From: CAZPLZ01 sp964587525
GTDB lineage: Bacteria > Oederibacteriota > CAKKQC01
Length of the DNA: 20,598 bases
Direction: 5' to 3'
Assembly (NCBI GenBank): GCA_964587525.1
Contig: CAZPLZ010000042.1
Span: forward strand, 1 to 20,598
Below are positions 7,218 through 13,941 of the stretch, piece after piece; the stretch's first letter is position 1; every line of letters begins with the position of its first letter. The translations under genes and the position numbers were made by a program. The notes under the pieces were generated by a model. That model had not been told where the DNA came from, did not search any database, and was given only the letters and a program-made list of their open reading frames with translations.

Positions 7218-8812
7218 AATCCTTCCGTGTCTTTGGGTAACAGCGAAAGAATCAGCCAGAAGGCCCACGCGACGCCGTTAAACAGGAGGAACGTGTCCAG
7301 GGTCCCGTGTGCCAACCAGGCAGCGAGGGCGCCGAGCGCCACCGCGACAGCGGGAGATCCGCGGCGCCGTCGAACTGCTAGGGTCCGCGTGGCGGTAAAC
7401 ACGATGCCGACGAACGCTAGGAGCGTGACAACCCCTCCTTCTGCCAGGATGCCGAGATAGAGTTGGTTGGTGTGCAGCGATGGGTCGGGTGTGACGTGTG
7501 GGAGCCAACGAGGGTAAGCTATCTGGAATTGTCCGGGCCCGATGCCCAGAAGGGGGTGCTCGGTGAATGCGCTCCAGGCGGCGTACCAGAGTTGCTTCCG
7601 TGTGGCGCGTTTTTGATGAGAAGCCAGCGCTGATGAATCAGAGCTGAATTTCAGGGTTGAGAGAGTGCGAATCATGATCCCGGCAAGGGGAGGGGAGTTC
7701 CATTGGGATGCATAGCCGTAGTCGGGATGCCAGAGGTCGTAAATTTGAAGGTACTTTCCTGGGGGGATTCGCTCATTGGAGATGGGAATTAGGACATTGT
7801 CTCCGGGAGCGACGTCCCGAGGGAGTTCAAGCAAGCCTAAGCCCTCGTGGGGCGTGGGCCCCTTCAGGTTGGCGTAATGGAGAACAAGAAGGGCCTGACC
7901 TGTCTCGTGGCTCTTCCATGCGATCTTCCCTTGATTCGTGATGTGGATGCCGTAACGTGGAGTCGTTTCAAATTTATATGTAGCCGCAAGGGGTGGTGCG
8001 ATGAACCATGAAAAAATCCTGAGACGGACGGAAGGAATCAGCAGGACAAGTATGAGAATGGCAACAACTGTCGCGGTGACATTACTCGCTTGCCTGGTCT
8101 TGCCCGGGCGGAAGGAGGCTGCGAGCATCAGTGCCACCGTGGCTCCAACGATTGAGGCTACCCACCCGGCCCGGCTCAAGCTCAGCAGGATGCCCAGCAC
8201 CAATAGCCCTATGCTGACTCCTCGAAATAGGCTTTTCGTCAGTAATAGAGCTGCAGGCAGCGCCAGTTCCAGAAAGGCGGAAAACTGATTGGCATGCTCG
8301 AACGTGCCTGCCGCCCGCAGGCCGAAACGGGAACGTGTAGGTTTTTCCCGGAATATAGTCACCAGCGGCTCCAGGAGAGACGGATAGAACAGATCGAGAA
8401 TTCCCACTGCGGCTGCAATTGCCGCGGTCGCGACCAGCAGTGTCCCCAGTCGCTTACGTTCCCCATCGGCCAACGCGGCACGTGTGAGGAGGCACAGGAG
8501 TGGACCAGTGATCATCCGCGCGGCGTGCTTGAGCGCAGACTCGTAGTTCTCCGGCGCGGCGAGCCCCGCCATTACCCATGCTCCACACCAGGCTAAAAGT
8601 GCCCAGTCCAGCCAGTCAAACTTTGCGTTGCGCTTGACTGCAGTCCACCCAGCCACGATCAGCACCAGATAAGTCGTGATTTCGAGGTTGGTGAGCTTGA
8701 ACCCGGCGAGTTGTATTAGTGGTGCGCGCATTTCGAACGGTAGTTGCCACACGAGTAGTGCGAGGAGGAAGTACAGCATGGCGATAGAATACCATGCTCT
8801 GTTTCGCGTCAC
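7214..8812 (-). CDS. O-antigen ligase/polymerase (WaaL/Wzy_C type) with inserted beta domain
   Basis: 532 aa from GTG 8812; ATG 8779 (521 aa) is an equally likely start, since TATTCT sits 6 nt before it. About ten or more membrane helices. Family marks are AAGTFEHANQF (167-177), the SLSRAGW segment (211-217), and the large periplasmic loop with HPLLGIGPGQF (419-429) and LHTNQLYL (446-453), whose His447 is at the place of the essential loop His in this family. It would join or polymerise undecaprenol-linked glycan on the periplasmic face. Unusual is a region at about 284-384 between two helices (HITNQGKIAW, ELPRDVAPGDNVLIPI, PPGKYLQIYDL) that reads as an Ig-like beta sandwich. It sits 113 bp after GT87 and is coupled to the methyltransferase by ATGA. 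Confidence 0.85.
   Translation of the reverse strand: MTRNRAWYSIAMLYFLLALLVWQLPFEMRAPLIQLAGFKLTNLEITTYLVLIVAGWTAVKRNAKFDWLDWALLAWCGAWVMAGLAAPENYESALKHAARMITGPLLCLLTRAALADGERKRLGTLLVATAAIAAAVGILDLFYPSLLEPLVTIFREKPTRSRFGLRAAGTFEHANQFSAFLELALPAALLLTKSLFRGVSIGLLVLGILLSLSRAGWVASIVGATVALMLAASFRPGKTRQASNVTATVVAILILVLLIPSVRLRIFSWFIAPPLAATYKFETTPRYGIHITNQGKIAWKSHETGQALLVLHYANLKGPTPHEGLGLLELPRDVAPGDNVLIPISNERIPPGKYLQIYDLWHPDYGYASQWNSPPLAGIMIRTLSTLKFSSDSSALASHQKRATRKQLWYAAWSAFTEHPLLGIGPGQFQIAYPRWLPHVTPDPSLHTNQLYLGILAEGGVVTLLAFVGIVFTATRTLAVRRRRGSPAVAVALGALAAWLAHGTLDTFLLFNGVAWAFWLILSLLPKDTEGL
8771..8796. repeat. 26-bp repeat, copy 1 (promoter-like)
   Basis: Matches 12543-12568 at 24 of 26 positions in the same orientation; both differences are A/G transitions. 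Its core is CATGG-10 bp-CCATG, an inverted pair. On the minus strand it gives TGG-TATTCT followed by 6 nt and ATG 8779. This copy is at the 5' end of the ligase gene, partly inside the reading frame if GTG 8812 is used. Confidence 0.75.
8786..8794 (-). promoter_or_regulatory. Extended -10-like element before the ligase ATG
   Basis: TGG-TATTCT (8794-8786), then ATCGCC, then ATG 8779. It could start a leaderless internal transcript of the ligase, methyltransferase and barrel genes. Confidence 0.35.
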
Positions 8813-8868
8813 GGTGGATCCCCGTGCTTTATCCGGGTAGGTTGGGCGGCAGTTTTAGAACGATGGGT

Positions 8869-8899
8869 GAGTAGGAGTTCACTTCGGGAGGAGTAGGAG
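8869..8899. repeat. Direct repeat GAGTAGGAG x2, 22-bp period
   Basis: GAGTAGGAG occurs at 8869-8877 and 8891-8899 within the 113-bp gap between GT87 and the ligase gene. The 22-bp period is near two helical turns, as in tandem regulator sites, but the copies are short and could be chance. I see no terminator hairpin in this gap. Confidence 0.4.
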
Positions 8900-8925
8900 A
8901 GCTATAAGCGTGTGCTTTGTGTTGC

Positions 8926-10245
8926 TCACCTAAACTTGCGCTGCAAGGTGCAGAGGGAAAGCAGGATGAGATAGAGCGTCTGGAATGCCATCAATACAGC
9001 CGTCTTCTGCCACAGGAGGTAGGCCCAGCGACCCTCAATCGAAATCGGTGGGGCAAATATCAGCGCGCCAGCAACGATGAGGGCGCCGGCAAGCCCCCAG
9101 CTGGCCGCTGGCCAGTACCGACCCGGTGTGCACGCAAGTCGGGCGGCTAGTGCCACGCTTGCAAGGAACGGGAGTATCTGAAGGGTGAGGTTGTAGTCGT
9201 TCGAAATACTTGGCACCAGGGTGGCAAGGGGGAGGGGAGCGACAAATGCTGCTGCCCGAAGCGTAGGATCCTGTCGCTGGTGCGAAACCAGCCGCTGAAG
9301 GATGATAATCCACGCTAGTGAGAACGCTGTGAAGATCCAAAATCCTGTCATGTAATGTGGCTTGCTGAATAGTAATGTAAAGACTTTGAATGAATGATTG
9401 GGGTTTCCGATGCCTGGGGTGATCGCACGTAGCTGCAGGTTCTCGATCCATTCGGCCGCAGCAGAAAAGCCTAAGGGGAGGACAGCGACCATCATGCCGC
9501 ATAAAGCGGCAAGCAAGGGCTTCCAGCAGCGGACCGGGGTGCTGAAAAAGGCTAGCAGCAGTGTGGCAGGATAGACTTTCAAGCCTGCAAAGATCCCTAG
9601 CGCCGTGCCGGAGCGGACTTCGCGGTTGGAACACCACCACAGGCAGGCTAGGGCAACGCCGAGCTGGATCAGGCTATCCCAGTTCCCACGCTCTACTGCA
9701 AATTCCATGGGATAAGAAAACAGGCAGACAAAACCACCGAGCGCCGCTAATATCAACGAGGCCGTCAGATCCAGGCGGAGCGCGAGGATGAACACTGCGA
9801 TCGATGCGACGACCGCTGCGCAACTGAGCAGCGCGAACACGCGGTAGGCCGTCAGGTAGTCCAAGGGGGTTAGGGGCACAAACAGCAGGGCCCCAAGCGG
9901 GCCGTACAGATACCGGGAAGGAGTTGTGAGGGGGCGTACAGAGAGATCTCCTTTCAGGTTCCGCATTTCCTCAGAAGACTTCAGCAGCCCCACCTCGAGT
10001 TTGCCTAAGTCATCTGGGTAATGCTGGTAGGGGTTCTGCCCCCGCACAACGCGCTTTGCGGCTACGTACAGGCAGGCGAAATCAATCCCGATAGGAACAA
10101 ATTTTTGGAAGTAATCTGGAGGGGTGTAAGAAACGCCTTGGAAGCGCGGAGCATAGGTCACGATTCCCGTTACCACAAGTTGCATCAAGAGCACTACAAG
10201 TAGAAAGTTTTTTTGAGATCGCAAAGCTGATCTGGAGAGACTCAT
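8926..10245 (-). CDS. GT87-family (DUF2029) polyprenol-phosphate-dependent glycosyltransferase
   Basis: 439 aa from ATG 10245, preceded by GACGAGGA with short spacing; the longer reading to 10302 overlaps the YfhO 3' end and lacks a hydrophobic start. About ten or more membrane helices. The N-terminal periplasmic loop has IDFACLYVAAKRVVRGQNPY (53-72) with D55 at the usual catalytic Asp position, and the VERGNWDSLIQLGVAL segment corresponds to the family's G-N/Q helix. Known GT87 enzymes transfer mannose or other sugars from polyprenyl-phosphate donors on the outer face of the inner membrane. It follows YfhO by 10 nt and precedes the ligase, so it probably adds a residue to the same glycan. 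Confidence 0.85.
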   Translation of the reverse strand: MSLSRSALRSQKNFLLVVLLMQLVVTGIVTYAPRFQGVSYTPPDYFQKFVPIGIDFACLYVAAKRVVRGQNPYQHYPDDLGKLEVGLLKSSEEMRNLKGDLSVRPLTTPSRYLYGPLGALLFVPLTPLDYLTAYRVFALLSCAAVVASIAVFILALRLDLTASLILAALGGFVCLFSYPMEFAVERGNWDSLIQLGVALACLWWCSNREVRSGTALGIFAGLKVYPATLLLAFFSTPVRCWKPLLAALCGMMVAVLPLGFSAAAEWIENLQLRAITPGIGNPNHSFKVFTLLFSKPHYMTGFWIFTAFSLAWIIILQRLVSHQRQDPTLRAAAFVAPLPLATLVPSISNDYNLTLQILPFLASVALAARLACTPGRYWPAASWGLAGALIVAGALIFAPPISIEGRWAYLLWQKTAVLMAFQTLYLILLSLCTLQRKFR

Positions 10246-10255
10246 AGCATCCTCG

Positions 10256-12499
10256 TCACCGGAGCTTTGGTGCCCTCCAGGGCCAGATCTTCCATGCCAC
10301 AACGAGGAACGTTGCCCCAGAAATGATCAGCCCGATCCATCCCCATATCGGCACATAGTAAAACACGACACGGTGCTTGCCGGGGCCAAGCGCCACGCCC
10401 TTGAACGTGTGATCCACCCGCAACAGTTCCGAACGGATCCCATCCACCTGGACCTGCCAGCCGGGATAAAAGTTATCCACGAAGATCAGTAGGTTTCGTC
10501 CACGGCTGTCCACTTCTACTTCCAGCCGCTCGGGCGCCACCCTGTGGACGCGCACCGACCCGCCGGCTTGAGGTCCGGCAGTCACTGAAGCTGGAAGCGG
10601 GCTCTCAAGGAATGCACGACGGTAGTCAAAGTCTGGGGCGTGCAGACGCCGCAATAATTCATCGGGCCCTGATGCCCCTTCCACGGCGCTCGCAAGAAAC
10701 ACACGGTCCCGGATTCCATCGTTCATGCCAAGAAGTTTTGCGAGACTGGAGGGGAGAGAACGCAAATCGATCCATTCACCGATTGAGCTTTCGCTGGTCG
10801 TAAGCCGCACCCCCCGAACTAGTTCCATGTAACTTTGGATCTGTAGTGCGTTGTAGCCCGCGGGGCTGGCCTTCATGTGGTAATACGGGGCGATGTTAGC
10901 CCGCCCCGCGTAGCCTCTGTCGTGTAATACCCGGGTTGCTAGGCTTTCCTGCCACGGCAAGAATATTGGCTTCGGAATGAACTCCTGAGGCCCGGGGCGC
11001 ACACGCGGCTTGTGCGCAAGATATCGAGCATGTCCCCAGTGGAAGAGATCCACGATCAGAAGCACAACCAGCACGGCCCCCGGTGCGCGCGTTGCGGTTG
11101 CGCGCACAACACTTGCAAGGCATGCCAGCGTTCCTCCGGACACGACAAGAGCGACCGCCAGTGAATCCAAGGGTGAAGCCCGCAAGAACGCTGGGTCGGT
11201 ATTAGCGAACGTCTCGCTGGACTGATAATAAAGATACCCGATAAGGGCTATTCCCCATGTGAGGCCAACGATGTTCAGCGGAACGCTGAGATGGCGCCGG
11301 GCGTTGCTCCTGATGCTGTGGACCAGTGCGTCGAGGGAGAGGCCACCCAGCGCGGCTAGCCCGAAGGCGGTGAGCCCCAAGGCGCGGGCTGGCACCCGAA
11401 GGTTGACAGGCGCCCACCAGTAGTAGAGCGGTCCTAGAAAAGCGCTGTGTCTCCCTGTGGCAATCAGAGCTCCAAGAACTGCAACGCCTAGTAGAAACCA
11501 CTTGACGGGGTGCCGGATCAGCACAAACCCGAACCCAGCCACCAGCACGGTCACTAATCCAGCGTAGCTTGCAGCTTCGTAGTAGGCGTTTTCGGGGAGG
11601 AGCAGCTCCTTCAGCAGGAAGCGAGGCGGCGCCGAATAGAGAGAGGCATAAGACAATGTCTTGGTCACAGCCCGGTTGGAAACTGCTGCAAACTCGATGC
11701 CCGGGAGGAGTTGCATGGCAGCGATACCCAGGCCGATCGCCACCATTGCCGCCAAGGCGTGCAGCATGTTCCAGGAGGATGGCCCCTCCCCTGTCCAGTG
11801 GGCCTGTGCACAGCAAAACACCAAGTACAACGACAAGAGCAGCAATGAGAGAAAGACGACATTCGAAAACCCACCTCCACTGAGCACGATCGCGCCAAGG
11901 ACGGCCCCCCCGATCCAAATGGCACGATGCGATTGTCCCCTCCGCGCGAGGTCGAATGAGAGGAGTAAGAATGGCAGCCAGGACCACGGAAATTGAACAT
12001 GGATGTGTCCGCAACGCCCTATCAGCGCGTGGCTGAAGTTCCACGCGATCGCTCCGAACAACGATGCTGTAAAGGTACAGCCGAAGTTCCGGAGGAGGAG
12101 GAACATTCCCCAGCCGCTCAATGCAAGGTGGGCGATTTGCACCACGGCAGTTACATACGCCACACGGTATGGGTGTTCGGGCGGGGTCAGCAGACACCCC
12201 AGCAGGGTGGGGGGATAGAACGCCCATGACGTCAGATCCGCTGCAAAGGGTTGCCCGCCGAATTCCAAAGGATTCCACCAGGGGAAATTTCCGTTGCGGA
12301 GCCTCATGCTCAGGTGAACGTGTTTTGGAAGAATATAGGACAGAAAATCTCCCCCTGAGATGAGGACACGATCAAGTTTTGAAGGAGTTAACACACGCCA
12401 GAACAGGCATAGGTTGAGCATGACGAGTAGAAAAAGAGCCACGAGAGACGGCCGGCGAAAATTGACTTTCCCCCTCAGGGCCGTCAGGATCGCCGTCAT
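10256..12499 (-). CDS. YfhO-family membrane protein (GT-C-like)
   Basis: 747 aa. The N-terminal periplasmic loop has GGDFLSYILPKH, then NGNFPWWNPLEFGGQPFAAD (74-93), the hallmark of YfhO and related GT-C enzymes. About twelve helices follow, and the C-terminal soluble domain has FVDNFYPGWQVQVDG and a G-K-H-R-V-V-F-Y-Y-V-P ending, also typical. Characterised relatives act in glycosylation of lipoteichoic acid or other surface polymers using lipid-linked sugars. It is the first gene of the five-gene minus-strand cluster. ATG 12499 has no clear Shine-Dalgarno and overlaps the stop of a two-codon frame (ATG-GAA-TGA). The promoter-like repeat at 12543-12568 lies upstream. Confidence 0.88.
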   Translation of the reverse strand: MTAILTALRGKVNFRRPSLVALFLLVMLNLCLFWRVLTPSKLDRVLISGGDFLSYILPKHVHLSMRLRNGNFPWWNPLEFGGQPFAADLTSWAFYPPTLLGCLLTPPEHPYRVAYVTAVVQIAHLALSGWGMFLLLRNFGCTFTASLFGAIAWNFSHALIGRCGHIHVQFPWSWLPFLLLSFDLARRGQSHRAIWIGGAVLGAIVLSGGGFSNVVFLSLLLLSLYLVFCCAQAHWTGEGPSSWNMLHALAAMVAIGLGIAAMQLLPGIEFAAVSNRAVTKTLSYASLYSAPPRFLLKELLLPENAYYEAASYAGLVTVLVAGFGFVLIRHPVKWFLLGVAVLGALIATGRHSAFLGPLYYWWAPVNLRVPARALGLTAFGLAALGGLSLDALVHSIRSNARRHLSVPLNIVGLTWGIALIGYLYYQSSETFANTDPAFLRASPLDSLAVALVVSGGTLACLASVVRATATRAPGAVLVVLLIVDLFHWGHARYLAHKPRVRPGPQEFIPKPIFLPWQESLATRVLHDRGYAGRANIAPYYHMKASPAGYNALQIQSYMELVRGVRLTTSESSIGEWIDLRSLPSSLAKLLGMNDGIRDRVFLASAVEGASGPDELLRRLHAPDFDYRRAFLESPLPASVTAGPQAGGSVRVHRVAPERLEVEVDSRGRNLLIFVDNFYPGWQVQVDGIRSELLRVDHTFKGVALGPGKHRVVFYYVPIWGWIGLIISGATFLVVAWKIWPWRAPKLR

Positions 12500-12515
12500 T
12501 CCATTACGGAGGGCG

Positions 12516-12551
12516 CTAGAAAATCAATAGCGCGCAGATGTTGTACGGCAT
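12516..12551 (-). CDS. Possible 11-aa leader ORF before YfhO
   Basis: ATG 12551 lies 6 nt after the TATCCT element and opens MPYNICALLIF, ending at TAG 12518-12516, 16 nt before the YfhO ATG. If transcription starts from the repeat, this would be the first, leaderless start codon of the mRNA. No attenuator hairpin is seen. It may be chance. Confidence 0.25.
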   Translation of the reverse strand: MPYNICALLIF

Positions 12552-12568
12552 GGCGATAGGATACCATG
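12543..12568. repeat. 26-bp repeat, copy 2 (divergent promoter-like)
   Basis: 24 of 26 identical to 8771-8796. It lies between the divergent YfhO and HAD genes. Confidence 0.75.
12557..12565. promoter_or_regulatory. Symmetric -10 element serving YfhO and HAD
   Basis: On the minus strand TGG-TATCCT (12565-12558) points to YfhO; on the plus strand TAGGAT (12557-12562) points to the HAD gene, whose ATG is 11 nt further on. The two hexamers overlap by five bases, so one opened site could serve both directions. No clear -35 on either side. Confidence 0.4.
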
Positions 12569-12573
12569 GGCGG

Positions 12574-13242
12574 ATGGCCGCAACGCTGAAGGCGATCTGT
12601 TTCGATCTCGATGGGTTGCTGGTGGATACCGAGCCATCCTACTACGAGGCGCTTCGCTCGGTGTTCGCAGAGTATGGCTGTGCGGTATCTCAAGAAGAAT
12701 ACGCCCGCAGATGGGTCATCAGGGGGACGCGGACGGCCGAGGAAGCACTGCGACATGGCATCACGGCGGATCCCGAGGCCCTGAGCGTGGAGGTCAAGCG
12801 ACGCTTCACAGCGATGGTTGAGCGCGAGTTGAAGCTCATGCCGCACGCCCGCGAGACCCTGGAGCAGGCCAATCGCCGGTTTGTGACCGCCTTGGTGACC
12901 AACACCCCACGCGGAGAAGTGGAGCTGATTCTTAGCAGAGCAGGGCTGAGCGGGTTCCTGCAGCACCTTGTGACCAGGGAGGAATACCGGAATGCGAAAC
13001 CGGCGCCGGACTGTTACCTGACGGCTGCCCGGCTTGTGGGAGTGTCTCCTGTAGAATGCCTTGCGCTCGAAGATTCGGCGCGGGGCGTGCACGCGGCGGT
13101 GGCTGCTGGGATACCGTGTGTGGCGGTGCTCAATGAGATGACCCGGTACGAGCCACCGGAGGGCGCCTTACAGGTGTTGCAGAGTCTTACGGAGCTCGAC
13201 TTGGACGCTCTGGCCGCCCGCTGGCCCGTTAGCAGCGGATAG
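12574..13242 (+). CDS. HAD-superfamily phosphatase, beta-phosphoglucomutase-like
   Basis: 222 aa from ATG 12574; earlier in-frame ATGs at 12538 and 12550 add residues that do not belong to the fold, and the motif ICFDLDGLLVDTE should lie near the N-terminus. Catalytic set: nucleophile D11 and acid/base D13, T109 in ALVTNTP (motif II), K142 in RNAKPAPD (motif III), E166-D167 in ALEDSARGV (motif IV). A helical cap lies between motifs I and II, so subclass IA. It should hydrolyse a small phosphate ester (sugar phosphate or similar); the exact substrate is open. Divergent from YfhO; convergent with trkA, with 13 bp between stops. Confidence 0.88.
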   Translation: MAATLKAICFDLDGLLVDTEPSYYEALRSVFAEYGCAVSQEEYARRWVIRGTRTAEEALRHGITADPEALSVEVKRRFTAMVERELKLMPHARETLEQANRRFVTALVTNTPRGEVELILSRAGLSGFLQHLVTREEYRNAKPAPDCYLTAARLVGVSPVECLALEDSARGVHAAVAAGIPCVAVLNEMTRYEPPEGALQVLQSLTELDLDALAARWPVSSG

Positions 13243-13255
13243 GTTTCAGTCGGCG

Positions 13256-13927
13256 TTAGCTCCTGCAGGCCTTCATCAACTCGGCCAGTGACTCGTCCTG
13301 GCCGACCACGACCAACACGTCCCGAGCCTGCACCCGATAGGAAAGATCAGGGATGAGGTCCATTTTTGACGGTGCCCAGAAGGTGCCGTGCTTCACCCCG
13401 AGCAGGATGACGTTGTAACTGCTGCGCAGGTCGATATCCTTGAGCGCTTGGTCAATCCATCGCTCGGGCGCCTCCAGGTTGAGCAGGGAGTAGCCATCCG
13501 GCAGGTTCAACTGTTCGGAAAGCGCCGGTGACAGGAGGCTCTCACCCGTCCGGTGCCCCATCTCAGATTCGATGAAGGTAATCCGGGTGGCGCCGACCAG
13601 CTTGAGGATGGTCTCTTCACGCTCCGTGTTGGCCCGTGCGATGATCTCTCTCGCTCCTAGCTCCTTGAGGACCGCCACCGTGAGGACGCAGGCTTCGAAG
13701 TCCTCGCCGATTGACACCACCGCTACCTCGGTGTCGCCAGCACCGATCTCGCGCATCGCGTTCAGGTTCGTCGCGTCTGCCACCACCACGCGCGCGAGCT
13801 GGTCTTTGAGTTGATCCAGCAGCTCCTCGCGCTTCTCCACCACGATGACGTCGGCGCCCCCCTTTGCCAGCGTCAGCGCCACCGCCGTCCCGAACTTCCC
13901 TGCGCCTATCACGATCGCTTTTTTCAT
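13256..13927 (-). CDS. trkA: TrkA/KtrA-type potassium channel regulator (RCK)
   Basis: 223 aa from ATG 13927. The RCK N domain has the nucleotide-binding loop VIGAGKFGTAVA (G8, G10, G13) and an acidic E31 at the end of strand 2, fitting NAD(H) or ATP binding; the TrkA_C domain is at about 140-223 (YRVQARDVLVVVGQDESL). It is a single-RCK protein, so closer to KtrA than to the double-length E. coli TrkA. It gates the TrkH pore, a peripheral cytoplasmic ring in known systems. ATG is 11 nt after the TrkH stop. There is no Shine-Dalgarno; TAAAAT ends 8 nt before the ATG and overlaps the TrkH TAA. The frame can be read upstream to 14641, but that part is a shadow of trkH. Confidence 0.9.
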   Translation of the reverse strand: MKKAIVIGAGKFGTAVALTLAKGGADVIVVEKREELLDQLKDQLARVVVADATNLNAMREIGAGDTEVAVVSIGEDFEACVLTVAVLKELGAREIIARANTEREETILKLVGATRITFIESEMGHRTGESLLSPALSEQLNLPDGYSLLNLEAPERWIDQALKDIDLRSSYNVILLGVKHGTFWAPSKMDLIPDLSYRVQARDVLVVVGQDESLAELMKACRS

Positions 13928-13935
13928 AGTCGTAT

Positions 13936-13941
13936 ATTTTA
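13936..13941 (-). promoter_or_regulatory. -10-like TAAAAT before trkA
   Basis: TAAAAT (five of six consensus bases) includes the trkH stop codon and ends 8 nt before trkA ATG 13927, which otherwise has no ribosome site. It may give a separate trkA transcript. Confidence 0.3.

Noticed and set aside
11202..12278. 358-aa minus-strand frame inside yfhO
   Set aside because: Shifted shadow of a well-supported membrane protein; composition is Arg/Ser/Pro-rich and shows no helices or motifs.
12496..13092. 198-aa minus-strand frame opposite the HAD gene
   Set aside because: The plus strand carries all four HAD motifs. The minus frame has no recognisable domain; only its ATG-GAA-TGA end touches the YfhO start.
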